Of a DNA stretch of 64,000 nucleotides, positions 1-7,220 are shown piece by piece. The notes below the pieces were generated by a model. The model saw nothing but the letters and a program-made list of their open reading frames with translations, did not search any database and was not told the DNA's origin. The translations under genes were made by a program, and so were the position numbers. This stretch comes from WTFY01 sp965214675 (GTDB lineage Bacteria; Pseudomonadota; Gammaproteobacteria; UBA4575): assembly GCA_965214675.1 (NCBI GenBank), contig OZ243969.1, positions 372,001-436,000 of the forward strand, written 5' to 3'. How positions within the stretch are numbered: position 1 is the first letter of the stretch; every line of letters begins with the position of its first letter.

Positions 1-254
1 TCAACCGTCAGTTGATAGACTGCGCGGCGTACCCGTTTCACCAGCCCGGCCCGTTCCAGTTCGAACAACGCCCAGCCCACGCGATTGACCAAGACGGTTT
101 GCCGCCCGCTTGGCAGGAGCTGGGAGACTTCTTGTTCGGTCAGCTTTTCTGAAACAGCAACACGTGCTCGAACTTCAGACACTGCGACCTCAGACCTGTC
201 AGCAAATGCCTTGAGGACTGGAAGCATAAGCGACTGGTAGTCACGAATAGGCAT
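1..254 (-). CDS. Mrr-type restriction protein, N-terminal part (cut by window edge)
   Basis: The minus strand reads from ATG at 254 without a stop to base 1, giving 84 codons. The start MPIRDYQSLMLPVL and the later stretch LLPSGRQTVLVNRVGWAL match the Mrr N-terminal winged-helix domain (Mrr_N), which precedes a PD-(D/E)XK nuclease domain in Mrr proteins that cut methylated DNA. The nuclease half would lie outside the window, so it is not known whether this protein is intact or a catalytic enzyme. A GAGGAG ribosome binding site at 264-269 lies 9 bases before the ATG and fixes the start. The gene is divergent from the acidic-protein/helicase pair. The family call is firm; a restriction role here is inferred. 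Confidence 0.8.
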   Translation of the reverse strand, partial: MPIRDYQSLMLPVLKAFADRSEVAVSEVRARVAVSEKLTEQEVSQLLPSGRQTVLVNRVGWALFELERAGLVKRVRRAVYQLTV

Positions 255-263
255 ACGGTATGA

Positions 264-269
264 CTCCTC
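264..269 (-). promoter_or_regulatory. ribosome binding site of the Mrr-type gene
   Basis: GAGGAG on the minus strand ends 9 bases before the ATG at 254. It supports that start for the gene cut by the left edge. Confidence 0.6.
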
Positions 270-357
270 TATGCGTCAAAGTGCCAGCGTATCACACACT
301 TTTACAGCCAGATATTCCTTCGTGGTCTATGCTTGGTGAAGTTCCTAAGGTAAATCT

Positions 358-386
358 CTGATTAGTTCAGTCATTCTTATTATACT
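358..386 (+). promoter_or_regulatory. possible sigma-70 promoter for the acidic-protein/helicase unit
   Basis: A TATACT box at 381-386 follows a weak CTGATT box at 358-363 with a 17-base gap, inside the AT-rich 247-base region between the divergent genes. The rest of that region shows no other clear structure. A start near base 393 would leave a leader of about 110 bases. This is a consensus match by eye only. Confidence 0.3.
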
Positions 387-501
387 TAGCATGGGGACTT
401 CAACGCAGAGGTACCTAAGAGTTTGTAGCGAACACGTTCAAGTCTAATTATGCTCCATTTGAGTAAGCCGAGAACATCCTAAAAAACGAAAGAGCAACAG
501 T

Positions 502-1647
502 GTGACTCGCTACTTTCGTGATAAAGCAAGGCTTGATTCTCAAGCTGAGATGGAAACATTTGGTCCAGTAGATTGGGAGTTGTTTTGTCTTAATGACTCT
601 AAAATCCGGTCGCAAAGAAGATTTTTTGAATGTGGGCTTGATCAAAACCTGTACAAAAACAAACACGCAGAAATTTCTTCAGCTTCAAATAAGGAGTTCC
701 CTGCATATCATTCTGATGCCGAAATACAATTTGCTGGTGAGATAGTCGAACTCGATCAAATAGACTCTTGGGATGGTTGTGAATGGCAAGAAGATAAAGC
801 ACAAACTGAATTTGAAGCTCAACTCAAATCGAGTGAAAAGGGCGATCAGTTAAATCTGGAGCCTGAGCAAAAATTTGCTGATTTTGATGATGCAGTTGAT
901 CAGAGTTTTGCTGAACCACAGGGTGTCTATGAGCCTGATAGCACACATTTTGACTGGACTGAATTTGCGCTTGAGGCAGATGAATTCCAGGGCAGCCCCG
1001 ATCGTGGGATGCCTGTGCAAACTGTGCGAACTACAGGTCAGATTTCTCGTCATAGCCGTGCGCTGCAGCAAGCAATTGAGGTTGGTGAAGAATTCAACTG
1101 GGACGAGACAGGGATACAACTGCTTGCTAGTGTTTTTGAAAAGTATGGATGGAACTCTGCCAAACGTGCAGTCAGGAAGCAGTTGGAACATGGTTTAATA
1201 CCTGATGAGCTTAGCATTGCCGTACAGATTCGTGAGCTTTGGGATGAGCGCACAGAATTTAGTATTGATTTTGGATGGAGTAGTTATTTTGCAAATATGG
1301 TGTGTGGAGCTTCCAAGGACCATTACCATGCCTTGAGTTGGGGGGCCTCGATTCAGCTGATACGCTTGACGAATCCTCTTCCAGATATCGCTGAGATTGA
1401 GCATCTACTAGATGAGCTGTATGCAACATGGTACAACTGCAGGTACCTGCATGATTCATTTCCTTCATTTTACCGTTACCTCTGCGACTGGCTTGATTAT
1501 GTAATGGAAAATCCAGAGATAGTGGCAGGTAATTGGGAAACAACAATTGAATTTACATTTGTGTCTGATCTTGATGAGGACGACGAGAAAATTTTGTGCA
1601 GATCCTTTGTATTGCAGCAGTTGTCCGAGTATGGCTTGTGGCCTTGA
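502..1647 (+). CDS. unrecognised acidic protein, partner of the SNF2-like helicase
   Basis: A 381-residue protein I cannot assign to a family. Its first ~170 residues are rich in Asp and Glu with few hydrophobic runs and look flexible. The C-terminal ~200 residues (from about 'NWDETGIQLL') are aromatic-rich and look folded, with several Trp and Tyr residues. No signal peptide, membrane segment or catalytic motif is visible. The GTG start at 502 has only a weak ribosome binding site, and ATG 550 is an alternative. The helicase gene starts 78 bases downstream on the same strand, so the two are probably co-transcribed. The DNA is visibly more AT-rich than the ribosomal genes. A role as helicase partner, or as a DNA-mimic or sensor, is only inferred from position and acidity. 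Confidence 0.7.
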   Translation: MTRYFRDKARLDSQAEMETFGPVDWELFCLNDSKIRSQRRFFECGLDQNLYKNKHAEISSASNKEFPAYHSDAEIQFAGEIVELDQIDSWDGCEWQEDKAQTEFEAQLKSSEKGDQLNLEPEQKFADFDDAVDQSFAEPQGVYEPDSTHFDWTEFALEADEFQGSPDRGMPVQTVRTTGQISRHSRALQQAIEVGEEFNWDETGIQLLASVFEKYGWNSAKRAVRKQLEHGLIPDELSIAVQIRELWDERTEFSIDFGWSSYFANMVCGASKDHYHALSWGASIQLIRLTNPLPDIAEIEHLLDELYATWYNCRYLHDSFPSFYRYLCDWLDYVMENPEIVAGNWETTIEFTFVSDLDEDDEKILCRSFVLQQLSEYGLWP

Positions 1648-1725
1648 TGGCTAAGTAAACAGCCACACAATATTTCTTAATTTCCAACACTTGAAGTTAT
1701 TTGTGATAGACAGTAATCCGAGACA

Positions 1726-4545
1726 ATGAACCAGGATACTCTAGTTCCAGTACCTGGCGCATGGGTGCGATTGAAAGATCGGGATCGGTTTGGTCGAGTT
1801 AGAAAGTTTTTGCCTGACACGGCCAAACCAGCCTTGGTTGTTGAATGGTTTCCGGAAGGTATTCATGAACGTGTGTTGCTTGATTCTGTTCAGTGTGGGC
1901 TTCAGCTTGGAATGGAGGTTCAGGACATTCCACTGTCGCGTGTACGAAAAACCCTTGGGGAAGGCAAGGTAGTTGAACGGAGGAGACTTGGAGGTTGTGA
2001 TCAAGCACTGGTAGATTTTCCTGCAACAGGAAATCAAGTTTGGCTTCCTTACGAAAACCTTAAGCAGATCAGGGGAGTCAAGCATGCTTTTCTTCGACCT
2101 GGAAAGACCGAGCATGGTGAGGCTGAGCGATTTCGTCTCCGCTGCCTTGCTCATGCCCTGGAGCTGTGGAATGAAAATACAGGATCACTTTCTCATTTTG
2201 AGATAGATCCTTTGCCGCACCAAATCCATCTTATTCACCATATTTTAGCTTCAGGAAACCTTAACTGGCTTATAGCGGATGATGTTGGTCTTGGAAAAAC
2301 CATTGAGGTTGGGATGCTATTAGCTGCTCTTAGCCAACGCGGTGAGTTTCGCAGAATACTTATTGTGACTCCAGCTGGCTTGACAAAGCAGTGGCAAGAT
2401 GAACTCCACTACAAGTTTGCCATGAGTGATTTTCAGATCTACGGTCTGGATTTTCAGATTAATGACCCAAGACACTGGAGGCTGCACAATCATGTGATCG
2501 GATCAATTGACCGCCTAAAGGCTGAAAAGCATAAAGAATTACTTCTTTCATCGGATTCATGGGATGTCATTATTTTTGACGAGGCTCACAGATTGAGCCG
2601 TCGTCAGTGGGGCCAAAAGTTTGATGCATCAGATCGATTTCATTTGGCAGCAGAACTTCGCAAGCTCACTGACGCAATGGTGCTTCTCAGTGCAACTCCC
2701 CACCAAGGAATGCAAGACAAGTTTCAGGCACTTCTTGAATTACTTCGCCCCGAGCTGAAAGGAGAGATAGACACACTTTCAAGTAATCCTGAAATTTTGC
2801 GCGAGATGGTTATCCGCAACAGGAAGGCTGACGTGACTGATGCAAGCGGCAGATTTATCTTCAAAGGAAAGACAACACACACTATACAAGTTGAAATAGA
2901 TGAGCGCGTTCTTACATTCGACTCCAATCTTCGGCGTTACCTCAAGCAGGGCTATGCTGCCAGCCGAAAGCTTGGACGCCCTGGGATTGCAATAGGATTC
3001 GTAATGACAATCTACCGCAAGCTTGCTGCCTCAAGTACAGCTGCGATTCATCGTGCGCTCAATAGACGGCTCGAGCTTCTCCATAACCAGATTGAACAGC
3101 AGGATTCCAACGACGAGGTAGAGGATGCACGATTTGAAGGGGAGTGGGAGGAGAGATACCTTGGAAACCGCAAAGAATTTTTCGATGGTGAAATCATAGC
3201 AATCAAGCAACTGATAAGTGAGGCAGAGGTACTTCTAGATTCAGACCTGAAGGTCCATTCATTAATAAACGATCTGGTGAGCGCGGTACTAAGCTCTAAT
3301 CCTAATGAAAAAATTCTTATCTTTACTGAATACCGTGCAACCCAGGATTTTCTGGCATGCGCCCTTCGGGAGCGGTTTGGAGATAACCGTGTACACCTGA
3401 TACATGGCAGTCAAGATCAAGCATCACGCGTAAAAGAGATTGCACGTTTTGAGGATGAAGGACAGTTTTTGATATCTACTGAAGCTGGAGGTGAAGGTAT
3501 AAATCTTCAAAGGCGCTGTCATGTCATGGTCAATTTCGATCTGCCATGGAATCCGATGCGGCTGGTACAGCGTATTGGAAGGCTATACCGTTATGGGCAA
3601 AAAAAACGGGTTTTAGTATTCAATGTTCAAGCTCCTCAGACTTTGGATGCAGAAATTATGGAGATTATGTATGCGCGTATTGAACAAGTAGTCTGTGATA
3701 TGTCAGCCTTGGGAGATGAGTACAAAGAAAACTTGGCGGATGACATTCTTGGGGAACTGGTAGACACCCTTGATGTTGAGGAAATCCTTGAGCAGGCAAT
3801 TGATAATGGCATCGAACGTACAAGGCAGCGGATTGACGATGCATTGGGTAGAGCACGTTCGGCAATTGATAAGCAGCGTGAAATCTTTGAATACGTGACC
3901 GGATACGACCCGAATGAGCTGAAATCTGAACTTTCAATTACCGGTGCACATCTGCATTCATTTGTTGAAGGCATGTTCGCAGAGTTAGGTATAGAGGTCG
4001 TTGAAAAACATCACAAGGGTATTGTCTGGGATATCAGGCTCCCGGATGACATAGCAAGTGAAATGTCATACCAACGCACACGTTGGCGTGTCACTCTTGA
4101 TCGCACCTGGGGAGCATCTCGCCCTGATATTCATATGCTAGATTTTAAGTCTTCATTGATGCAGTTAATGCTACGACATGCCAAGGCATATGAGTTTGGT
4201 GGACGCACTGCAGGCGTGACTGATCTCCCTGGGAAGGCGTTAATTGCAGCAGTGTTGAGGTGGCAAAATGAGCAAGGTAAGCGGATGCGCCAAGAATTCG
4301 CAATGGTAAGTATGCTGACAAATACTACTGCTGAGATGAACTCCACAAAAATAGCAGACTGGCTTATGGATCCTGCTAAAGACGGGGTAAGCATACCTAC
4401 AGGTGATACTACTGAGTGTTGGGCTGGCGCTGCTCAGCAAGCAATGGATGACAGGTTGGCCACTATAAGTAACATACACCTGCATCCTGAAAATATTCAG
4501 TGGGTGGCAGCTGCCTGGAGAGCAGCGTCTCTACAGTCAAAATAA
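1726..4545 (+). CDS. SNF2/RapA-like helicase (939 aa)
   Basis: A superfamily 2 DNA translocase. The Walker A motif DVGLGKT is at about residues 186-192, the DEAH box at 285-288, SATPHQG at 322-328, and motif VI QRIGRLYRYGQ at 615-625. The motif VI form is typical of RapA and DrmD/DpdE-like proteins rather than RecQ or UvrB. Residues 1-120 (GAWVRLKDRDRFGRV, then GEGKVVERRRLGGCDQALVDF) resemble the paired SH3-like modules at the N-terminus of RapA. The C-terminal ~280 residues have no motif I can name; they begin with a charged helical stretch. The gene follows the 381-residue acidic protein and is followed by a convergent toxin-antitoxin pair. Helicases of this type occur in several phage defence systems (DISARM, Zorya, Dpd), but the other genes of those systems are not in the window. 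Function unproven. Confidence 0.85.
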   Translation: MNQDTLVPVPGAWVRLKDRDRFGRVRKFLPDTAKPALVVEWFPEGIHERVLLDSVQCGLQLGMEVQDIPLSRVRKTLGEGKVVERRRLGGCDQALVDFPATGNQVWLPYENLKQIRGVKHAFLRPGKTEHGEAERFRLRCLAHALELWNENTGSLSHFEIDPLPHQIHLIHHILASGNLNWLIADDVGLGKTIEVGMLLAALSQRGEFRRILIVTPAGLTKQWQDELHYKFAMSDFQIYGLDFQINDPRHWRLHNHVIGSIDRLKAEKHKELLLSSDSWDVIIFDEAHRLSRRQWGQKFDASDRFHLAAELRKLTDAMVLLSATPHQGMQDKFQALLELLRPELKGEIDTLSSNPEILREMVIRNRKADVTDASGRFIFKGKTTHTIQVEIDERVLTFDSNLRRYLKQGYAASRKLGRPGIAIGFVMTIYRKLAASSTAAIHRALNRRLELLHNQIEQQDSNDEVEDARFEGEWEERYLGNRKEFFDGEIIAIKQLISEAEVLLDSDLKVHSLINDLVSAVLSSNPNEKILIFTEYRATQDFLACALRERFGDNRVHLIHGSQDQASRVKEIARFEDEGQFLISTEAGGEGINLQRRCHVMVNFDLPWNPMRLVQRIGRLYRYGQKKRVLVFNVQAPQTLDAEIMEIMYARIEQVVCDMSALGDEYKENLADDILGELVDTLDVEEILEQAIDNGIERTRQRIDDALGRARSAIDKQREIFEYVTGYDPNELKSELSITGAHLHSFVEGMFAELGIEVVEKHHKGIVWDIRLPDDIASEMSYQRTRWRVTLDRTWGASRPDIHMLDFKSSLMQLMLRHAKAYEFGGRTAGVTDLPGKALIAAVLRWQNEQGKRMRQEFAMVSMLTNTTAEMNSTKIADWLMDPAKDGVSIPTGDTTECWAGAAQQAMDDRLATISNIHLHPENIQWVAAAWRAASLQSK

Positions 4546-4640
4546 CTTCACTGTGGCATCATTGGCTGGGTGGAGATTGCTTGTAAATCAGAATTAAGAC
4601 AGGTTCTTGTAAACATGTAGAGCTGGCGTCGTGTGTGTGA

Positions 4641-4678
4641 TTCATAGACATCGTTTCAATAAAATGGGCATCTATGAA
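4641..4678. repeat. 8-base inverted repeat in the helicase-antitoxin gap
   Basis: TTCATAGA at 4641-4648 is matched exactly by TCTATGAA at 4671-4678 across a 22-base spacer. It lies about 96 bases after the helicase stop in a 244-base gap with no gene. No T-run follows, so it is not a standard terminator. It may be a weak hairpin, a binding site or chance. Confidence 0.35.
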
Positions 4679-4789
4679 CTAGGGAAATACAGCAACGACG
4701 AACGTGGGTACGGTTGTTTGACGAGACGAGGAATGCTGGTTTGGTATGCCGTCGATATGGGATCTCCAGGGCGGTGAAGTAACCAAATC

Positions 4790-5107
4790 TCACGCAACCG
4801 CCCCGAGGCCATTCTTGGCTACTAGTGCCAATAATTTCAGCGAGGCCCCACGCGGGTGCTTCTCGCCACGCTCCCACTGGCTCACCAGCCCGGTTGTCAC
4901 ATTGAGGTGGCGTGCGAACACCGCCTGGCTCGCATTTTCGCGCAGCCGAAGCGCACGGATGTCTTCCGGTGCTATTTCCTTGACTGGCGTCAGGCACATC
5001 TCGTCGAAGTCCCTCATCGTCCGCTTAGACACCACGCCTGCTTCCGCCATGCCGAGCGCCGTCTCGTGCACCGATGCCAGCACATCACTCCCATATTGTC
5101 TAACCAT
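4790..5107 (-). CDS. XRE-family antitoxin (HigA/NadS type)
   Basis: A 105-residue DNA-binding protein. Residues ~47-96 form a Cro/C1 helix-turn-helix (EDIRALRLRENASQAVFARH, then VTTGLVSQWERGEKHPRG). The layout, with the helix-turn-helix at the C-terminal end, is that of antitoxins paired with RelE/HigB-type toxins. ATG 5107 overlaps the toxin stop by 8 bases (5100-5107), giving a toxin-first order and translational coupling. An upstream in-frame extension to 5134 lies inside the toxin gene and is unlikely. By family precedent it neutralises the toxin and represses the shared promoter near 5510. Confidence 0.88.
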   Translation of the reverse strand: MVRQYGSDVLASVHETALGMAEAGVVSKRTMRDFDEMCLTPVKEIAPEDIRALRLRENASQAVFARHLNVTTGLVSQWERGEKHPRGASLKLLALVAKNGLGAVA

Positions 5108-5498
5108 CGCAATCCACCTCGCTAATCGTTCCATTCGCCAGCATCAATTCAAGGCTGGCTTCGTCCAACCCAAGCATTTCGCCGGCAAGTCTTCGCACTG
5201 CCCCAAGTTCATTCCGTCGCAGGTTCTCCCGGTCACTCTTCGCAAACCCGTGGACGAAGAAGGCATACTCTCGGTGCCTCAGTACCAGCAATGCCCGCAC
5301 ACCCCCAGACCTACCCTGACCTGGCCTGGCGATACGTTGCTTGATGATGCCCCCACCGAGATCAGCATCTATCTGTCCGTTCGCAATTCGCTCCACGGTA
5401 TCACACAGCGCACCTTCCCCGACCCCCTCGCGACGGGCGAACCGCGCGAAAGGCTTGGTTTTGAATGTGCGCAACCTAGGCTCCACGTGGGTATCCAC
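5100..5498 (-). CDS. RelE/HigB-type toxin
   Basis: A 132-residue protein of the RelE-like family seen in HigBA/NadTS modules (FKTKPFARFARREGV, then YAFFVHGFAKSDRENL). Members are usually mRNA interferases acting at the ribosome, but activity of this copy is not shown. The length is normal and no frame break is visible. The start is GTG 5498: an in-frame stop lies a few codons upstream and there is no nearby ATG. It is the first gene of a two-gene unit whose antitoxin overlaps its stop. The -10-like box at 5510-5515 lies so close that the transcript may be nearly leaderless. Confidence 0.87.
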   Translation of the reverse strand: MDTHVEPRLRTFKTKPFARFARREGVGEGALCDTVERIANGQIDADLGGGIIKQRIARPGQGRSGGVRALLVLRHREYAFFVHGFAKSDRENLRRNELGAVRRLAGEMLGLDEASLELMLANGTISEVDCDG

Positions 5499-5509
5499 CG
5501 TGCGGTGTA

Positions 5510-5540
5510 ATTATAATACCAAGTGCTATATTAATACAGC
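5510..5540 (-). promoter_or_regulatory. toxin-antitoxin promoter and possible operator
   Basis: On the minus strand TATAAT (5510-5515) is a perfect -10 box for the toxin gene. No good -35 box is visible. Just upstream, GCTATATTAATACAGC at 5525-5540 is an imperfect palindrome in the place where an XRE antitoxin would bind to repress. The predicted transcript start near 5503 would be only a few bases from the GTG start. Confidence 0.45.
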
Positions 5541-5621
5541 ATATGTGCTGCAGCTACCATTATCAAAGTCAAGTGATTTACAATTTACATAGAGAAATTA
5601 AAAGGCGATACCAAATTACTA

Positions 5622-6518
5622 GTGAACGTAGTTTTCACAACCCGCGTCGATCCAGCCTACGATGATTTGCCAGAGGTACGGTATCACTTTCCTAAAAGAT
5701 ACCTGCATTCGGTGAAGCACATAATAGGAGAGTGGATTGTATATTATGAACCTCGCCGTACTAGCAGCGACGTCAACAGTCGTGGCGGTCGGCAGGCTTA
5801 TTTCGCAACTGCCAGGGTGAGATCTATTGAACGCGATCCTGAGCGGGAAGATCACTTTTACGCCTTTGTTCGCGACTATCTGGAATTTGACCAAGCGGTT
5901 CCTTTCCGTGAAGGCAGCCACTACTACGAATCTGGCCTTCAGCGGCCAGACGGTCAGACAAATAAGGGGGCCTTCGGTCTTTCCGTACGCTCTATTCCAA
6001 ACCATGAGTACAACCTTATTCTCCAGGCTGGATTCAGTGGTCTGGCTATCGGGGACGAAAGGCATGAAGAAGGGGTAAATGCAAGGGTAGCAGATGAGCC
6101 CGAAATCTATAAGCGGCCACTTATCCAGCAAGTCACCAATCGACCGTTCCGTGATAGGGCATTTTCAAAACAGGTCAAACAAGCATACGACAACACTTGC
6201 GCAATCACTGGCATCAAACTCATCAATGGAGGAGGAAGGTCAGAAGCCCAAGCCGCACACATCCGGCCTGTACAGCACTACGGACCAGACTCGGTGAGAA
6301 ACGGCATTGCTTTGAGCGGGACAGTACACTGGATGTTTGATCGTGGGCTGATATCAGTCGATGATGACTATGCGATCTTAGTTGCAGAAGACAGCATTCC
6401 CAATCCAGTTTTGGCCATGCTTAATCCAGATCGGCGCTTGCGTTTGCCTTCTACGCAGATGCTGTCTCCACATCCGCAATTCATGCAGTACCATCGCGAA
6501 ACTATTTTCAAGGGCTGA
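5622..6518 (+). CDS. HNH endonuclease with PUA/EVE-like N-terminus
   Basis: A 298-residue predicted restriction-type nuclease (COG3440-like). The C-terminal HNH_2 domain shows CAITGIK at ~193-199, AAHIRPV at ~211-217 and NGIALSGTVHWMFDRG at ~227-242, so the active-site residues are present. Residues 1-120 (YHFPKRYL, GEWIVYYEPRR, AYFATARV, DHFYAFVRDYLEFD) resemble PUA-superfamily domains that read modified bases, an assignment by eye. The start is GTG 5622; there is no usable ATG in the first hundred codons, and the start agrees with my memory of the family's N-terminus. The ribosome binding site is weak. It stands alone between the toxin-antitoxin unit and tRNA-Trp. A role in restricting modified foreign DNA is inferred. 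Confidence 0.82.
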   Translation: MNVVFTTRVDPAYDDLPEVRYHFPKRYLHSVKHIIGEWIVYYEPRRTSSDVNSRGGRQAYFATARVRSIERDPEREDHFYAFVRDYLEFDQAVPFREGSHYYESGLQRPDGQTNKGAFGLSVRSIPNHEYNLILQAGFSGLAIGDERHEEGVNARVADEPEIYKRPLIQQVTNRPFRDRAFSKQVKQAYDNTCAITGIKLINGGGRSEAQAAHIRPVQHYGPDSVRNGIALSGTVHWMFDRGLISVDDDYAILVAEDSIPNPVLAMLNPDRRLRLPSTQMLSPHPQFMQYHRETIFKG

Positions 6519-6649
6519 CCAAAAAGGGTTGTTTCTATATGAGCATAGGGTCTGCTAGACATCACGTGCTTTTACTCAAAGGGCAGCACAAATCCATTAT
6601 TCTTTTTGCTGTTTTGGCAAGTGAGCAATTCGGCGCTACTAAAAAGATA

Positions 6650-6678
6650 TTCCAAACATTGCTAAATCGCGATATAGT
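6650..6678 (+). promoter_or_regulatory. probable promoter of tRNA-Trp and secE-nusG
   Basis: A TATAGT box at 6673-6678 follows TTCCAA at 6650-6655 with a 17-base gap, about 30 bases before the tRNA. It lies in the 192-base gap after the HNH gene, which otherwise shows no clear feature. Moderate consensus match by eye. Confidence 0.4.
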
Positions 6679-6710
6679 TACTTGTTTGGCAATTGCAAGG
6701 TACTGAGTTA

Positions 6711-6786
6711 AGGCCAGTAGCTCAATTGGCAGAGCGGCGGTCTCCAAAACCGCAGGTTGGGGGTTCGATTCCCTCCTGGCCTGCCA
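6711..6786 (+). tRNA. trpT: tRNA-Trp (anticodon CCA)
   Basis: A 76-base cloverleaf. The acceptor arms AGGCCAG and CTGGCCT pair fully, with G as discriminator and an encoded CCA end. The anticodon loop CTCCAAA carries CCA at 6744-6746 with T before it, and the T-loop GTTCGATTC is present. It sits just before secE, the common gammaproteobacterial place for tRNA-Trp, and is probably transcribed with secE-nusG and cut out by RNase P and E. It marks the right edge of the accessory island. Confidence 0.97.
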
Positions 6787-6841
6787 GTAACGGATGCGCT
6801 CCAGAGCTACTTACTCGACAGGTATAAATTTTAGGCAGGAC

Positions 6842-7210
6842 ATGGCAGGAAAAGCTGACGTTACTGCAGGCAGCGTGGACACCCTGAAATTGGCCGTTTC
6901 GGCAGGGATAGTGGGTGCCAGCTTGCTCGCATTCTATATATTTTCGGACCTGCCACTGCTGTACCGTGTGCTGGGCATTGTGGCGGGCGTGGTCCTTGCA
7001 GCGGTCGTGGCACTGACCACGGAACGTGGACGCGCGTTTGCAGGCTTCATGCAGGATGCGCGTACTGAAGTGCGCAAAATGGTGTGGCCCACACGTATTG
7101 AGACCTTGCAGACAACACTCGTGGTACTAGTCGTCGTGATCATTCTTGCACTGTTTTTATGGCTCGTGGATCGCGGACTAACCTCTTTAATACAGCTCGT
7201 AATCAGGTAA
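6842..7210 (+). CDS. secE: preprotein translocase subunit SecE
   Basis: A 122-residue inner-membrane subunit that clamps SecY in the SecYEG channel. Three hydrophobic segments are visible at about residues 14-33, 38-58 and 90-108. The conserved amphipathic stretch EVRKMVWPTRIET (~76-88) before the last segment is the SecE hallmark. ATG 6842 is chosen over an upstream GTG/ATG-type extension because it has an AGGCAGGA ribosome binding site and gives the usual three-segment length. nusG follows after 10 bases, the classic secE-nusG pair. Its partner secY is in this window at 32.2 kb. Confidence 0.95.
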   Translation: MAGKADVTAGSVDTLKLAVSAGIVGASLLAFYIFSDLPLLYRVLGIVAGVVLAAVVALTTERGRAFAGFMQDARTEVRKMVWPTRIETLQTTLVVLVVVIILALFLWLVDRGLTSLIQLVIR

Positions 7211-7220
7211 AGGCAGGCAG

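Larger units (their letters stand above)
1..6700. other. accessory defence-like island beside tRNA-Trp
   Basis: All genes left of tRNA-Trp are of restriction, helicase, nuclease or toxin-antitoxin type, on both strands, in DNA visibly richer in A and T than the ribosomal region. The right boundary lies between the HNH gene and the tRNA. The left boundary is outside the window. No integrase, transposase or direct repeat of the tRNA was found, so the way it arrived cannot be told. Confidence 0.6.

Noticed and set aside
391..447. 18-codon open frame before the acidic-protein gene
   Set aside because: It has no ribosome binding site, and such short frames are expected by chance.
4746..5510. 254-codon open frame on the + strand
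   Set aside because: It runs antisense through the toxin-antitoxin genes, which have clear family matches. Its own translation has no recognisable domain.
1..6700. Complete DISARM, Zorya or Dpd system
   Set aside because: The helicase type fits, but none of the defining partners (DrmA/B/C, ZorA/B, DpdA and others) is present in the window. Genes to the left cannot be judged.
6798..6841. Separate secE promoter (TATAAA at 6823-6828)
   Set aside because: The start would fall within the ribosome binding site of secE, and the -35 match is poor.
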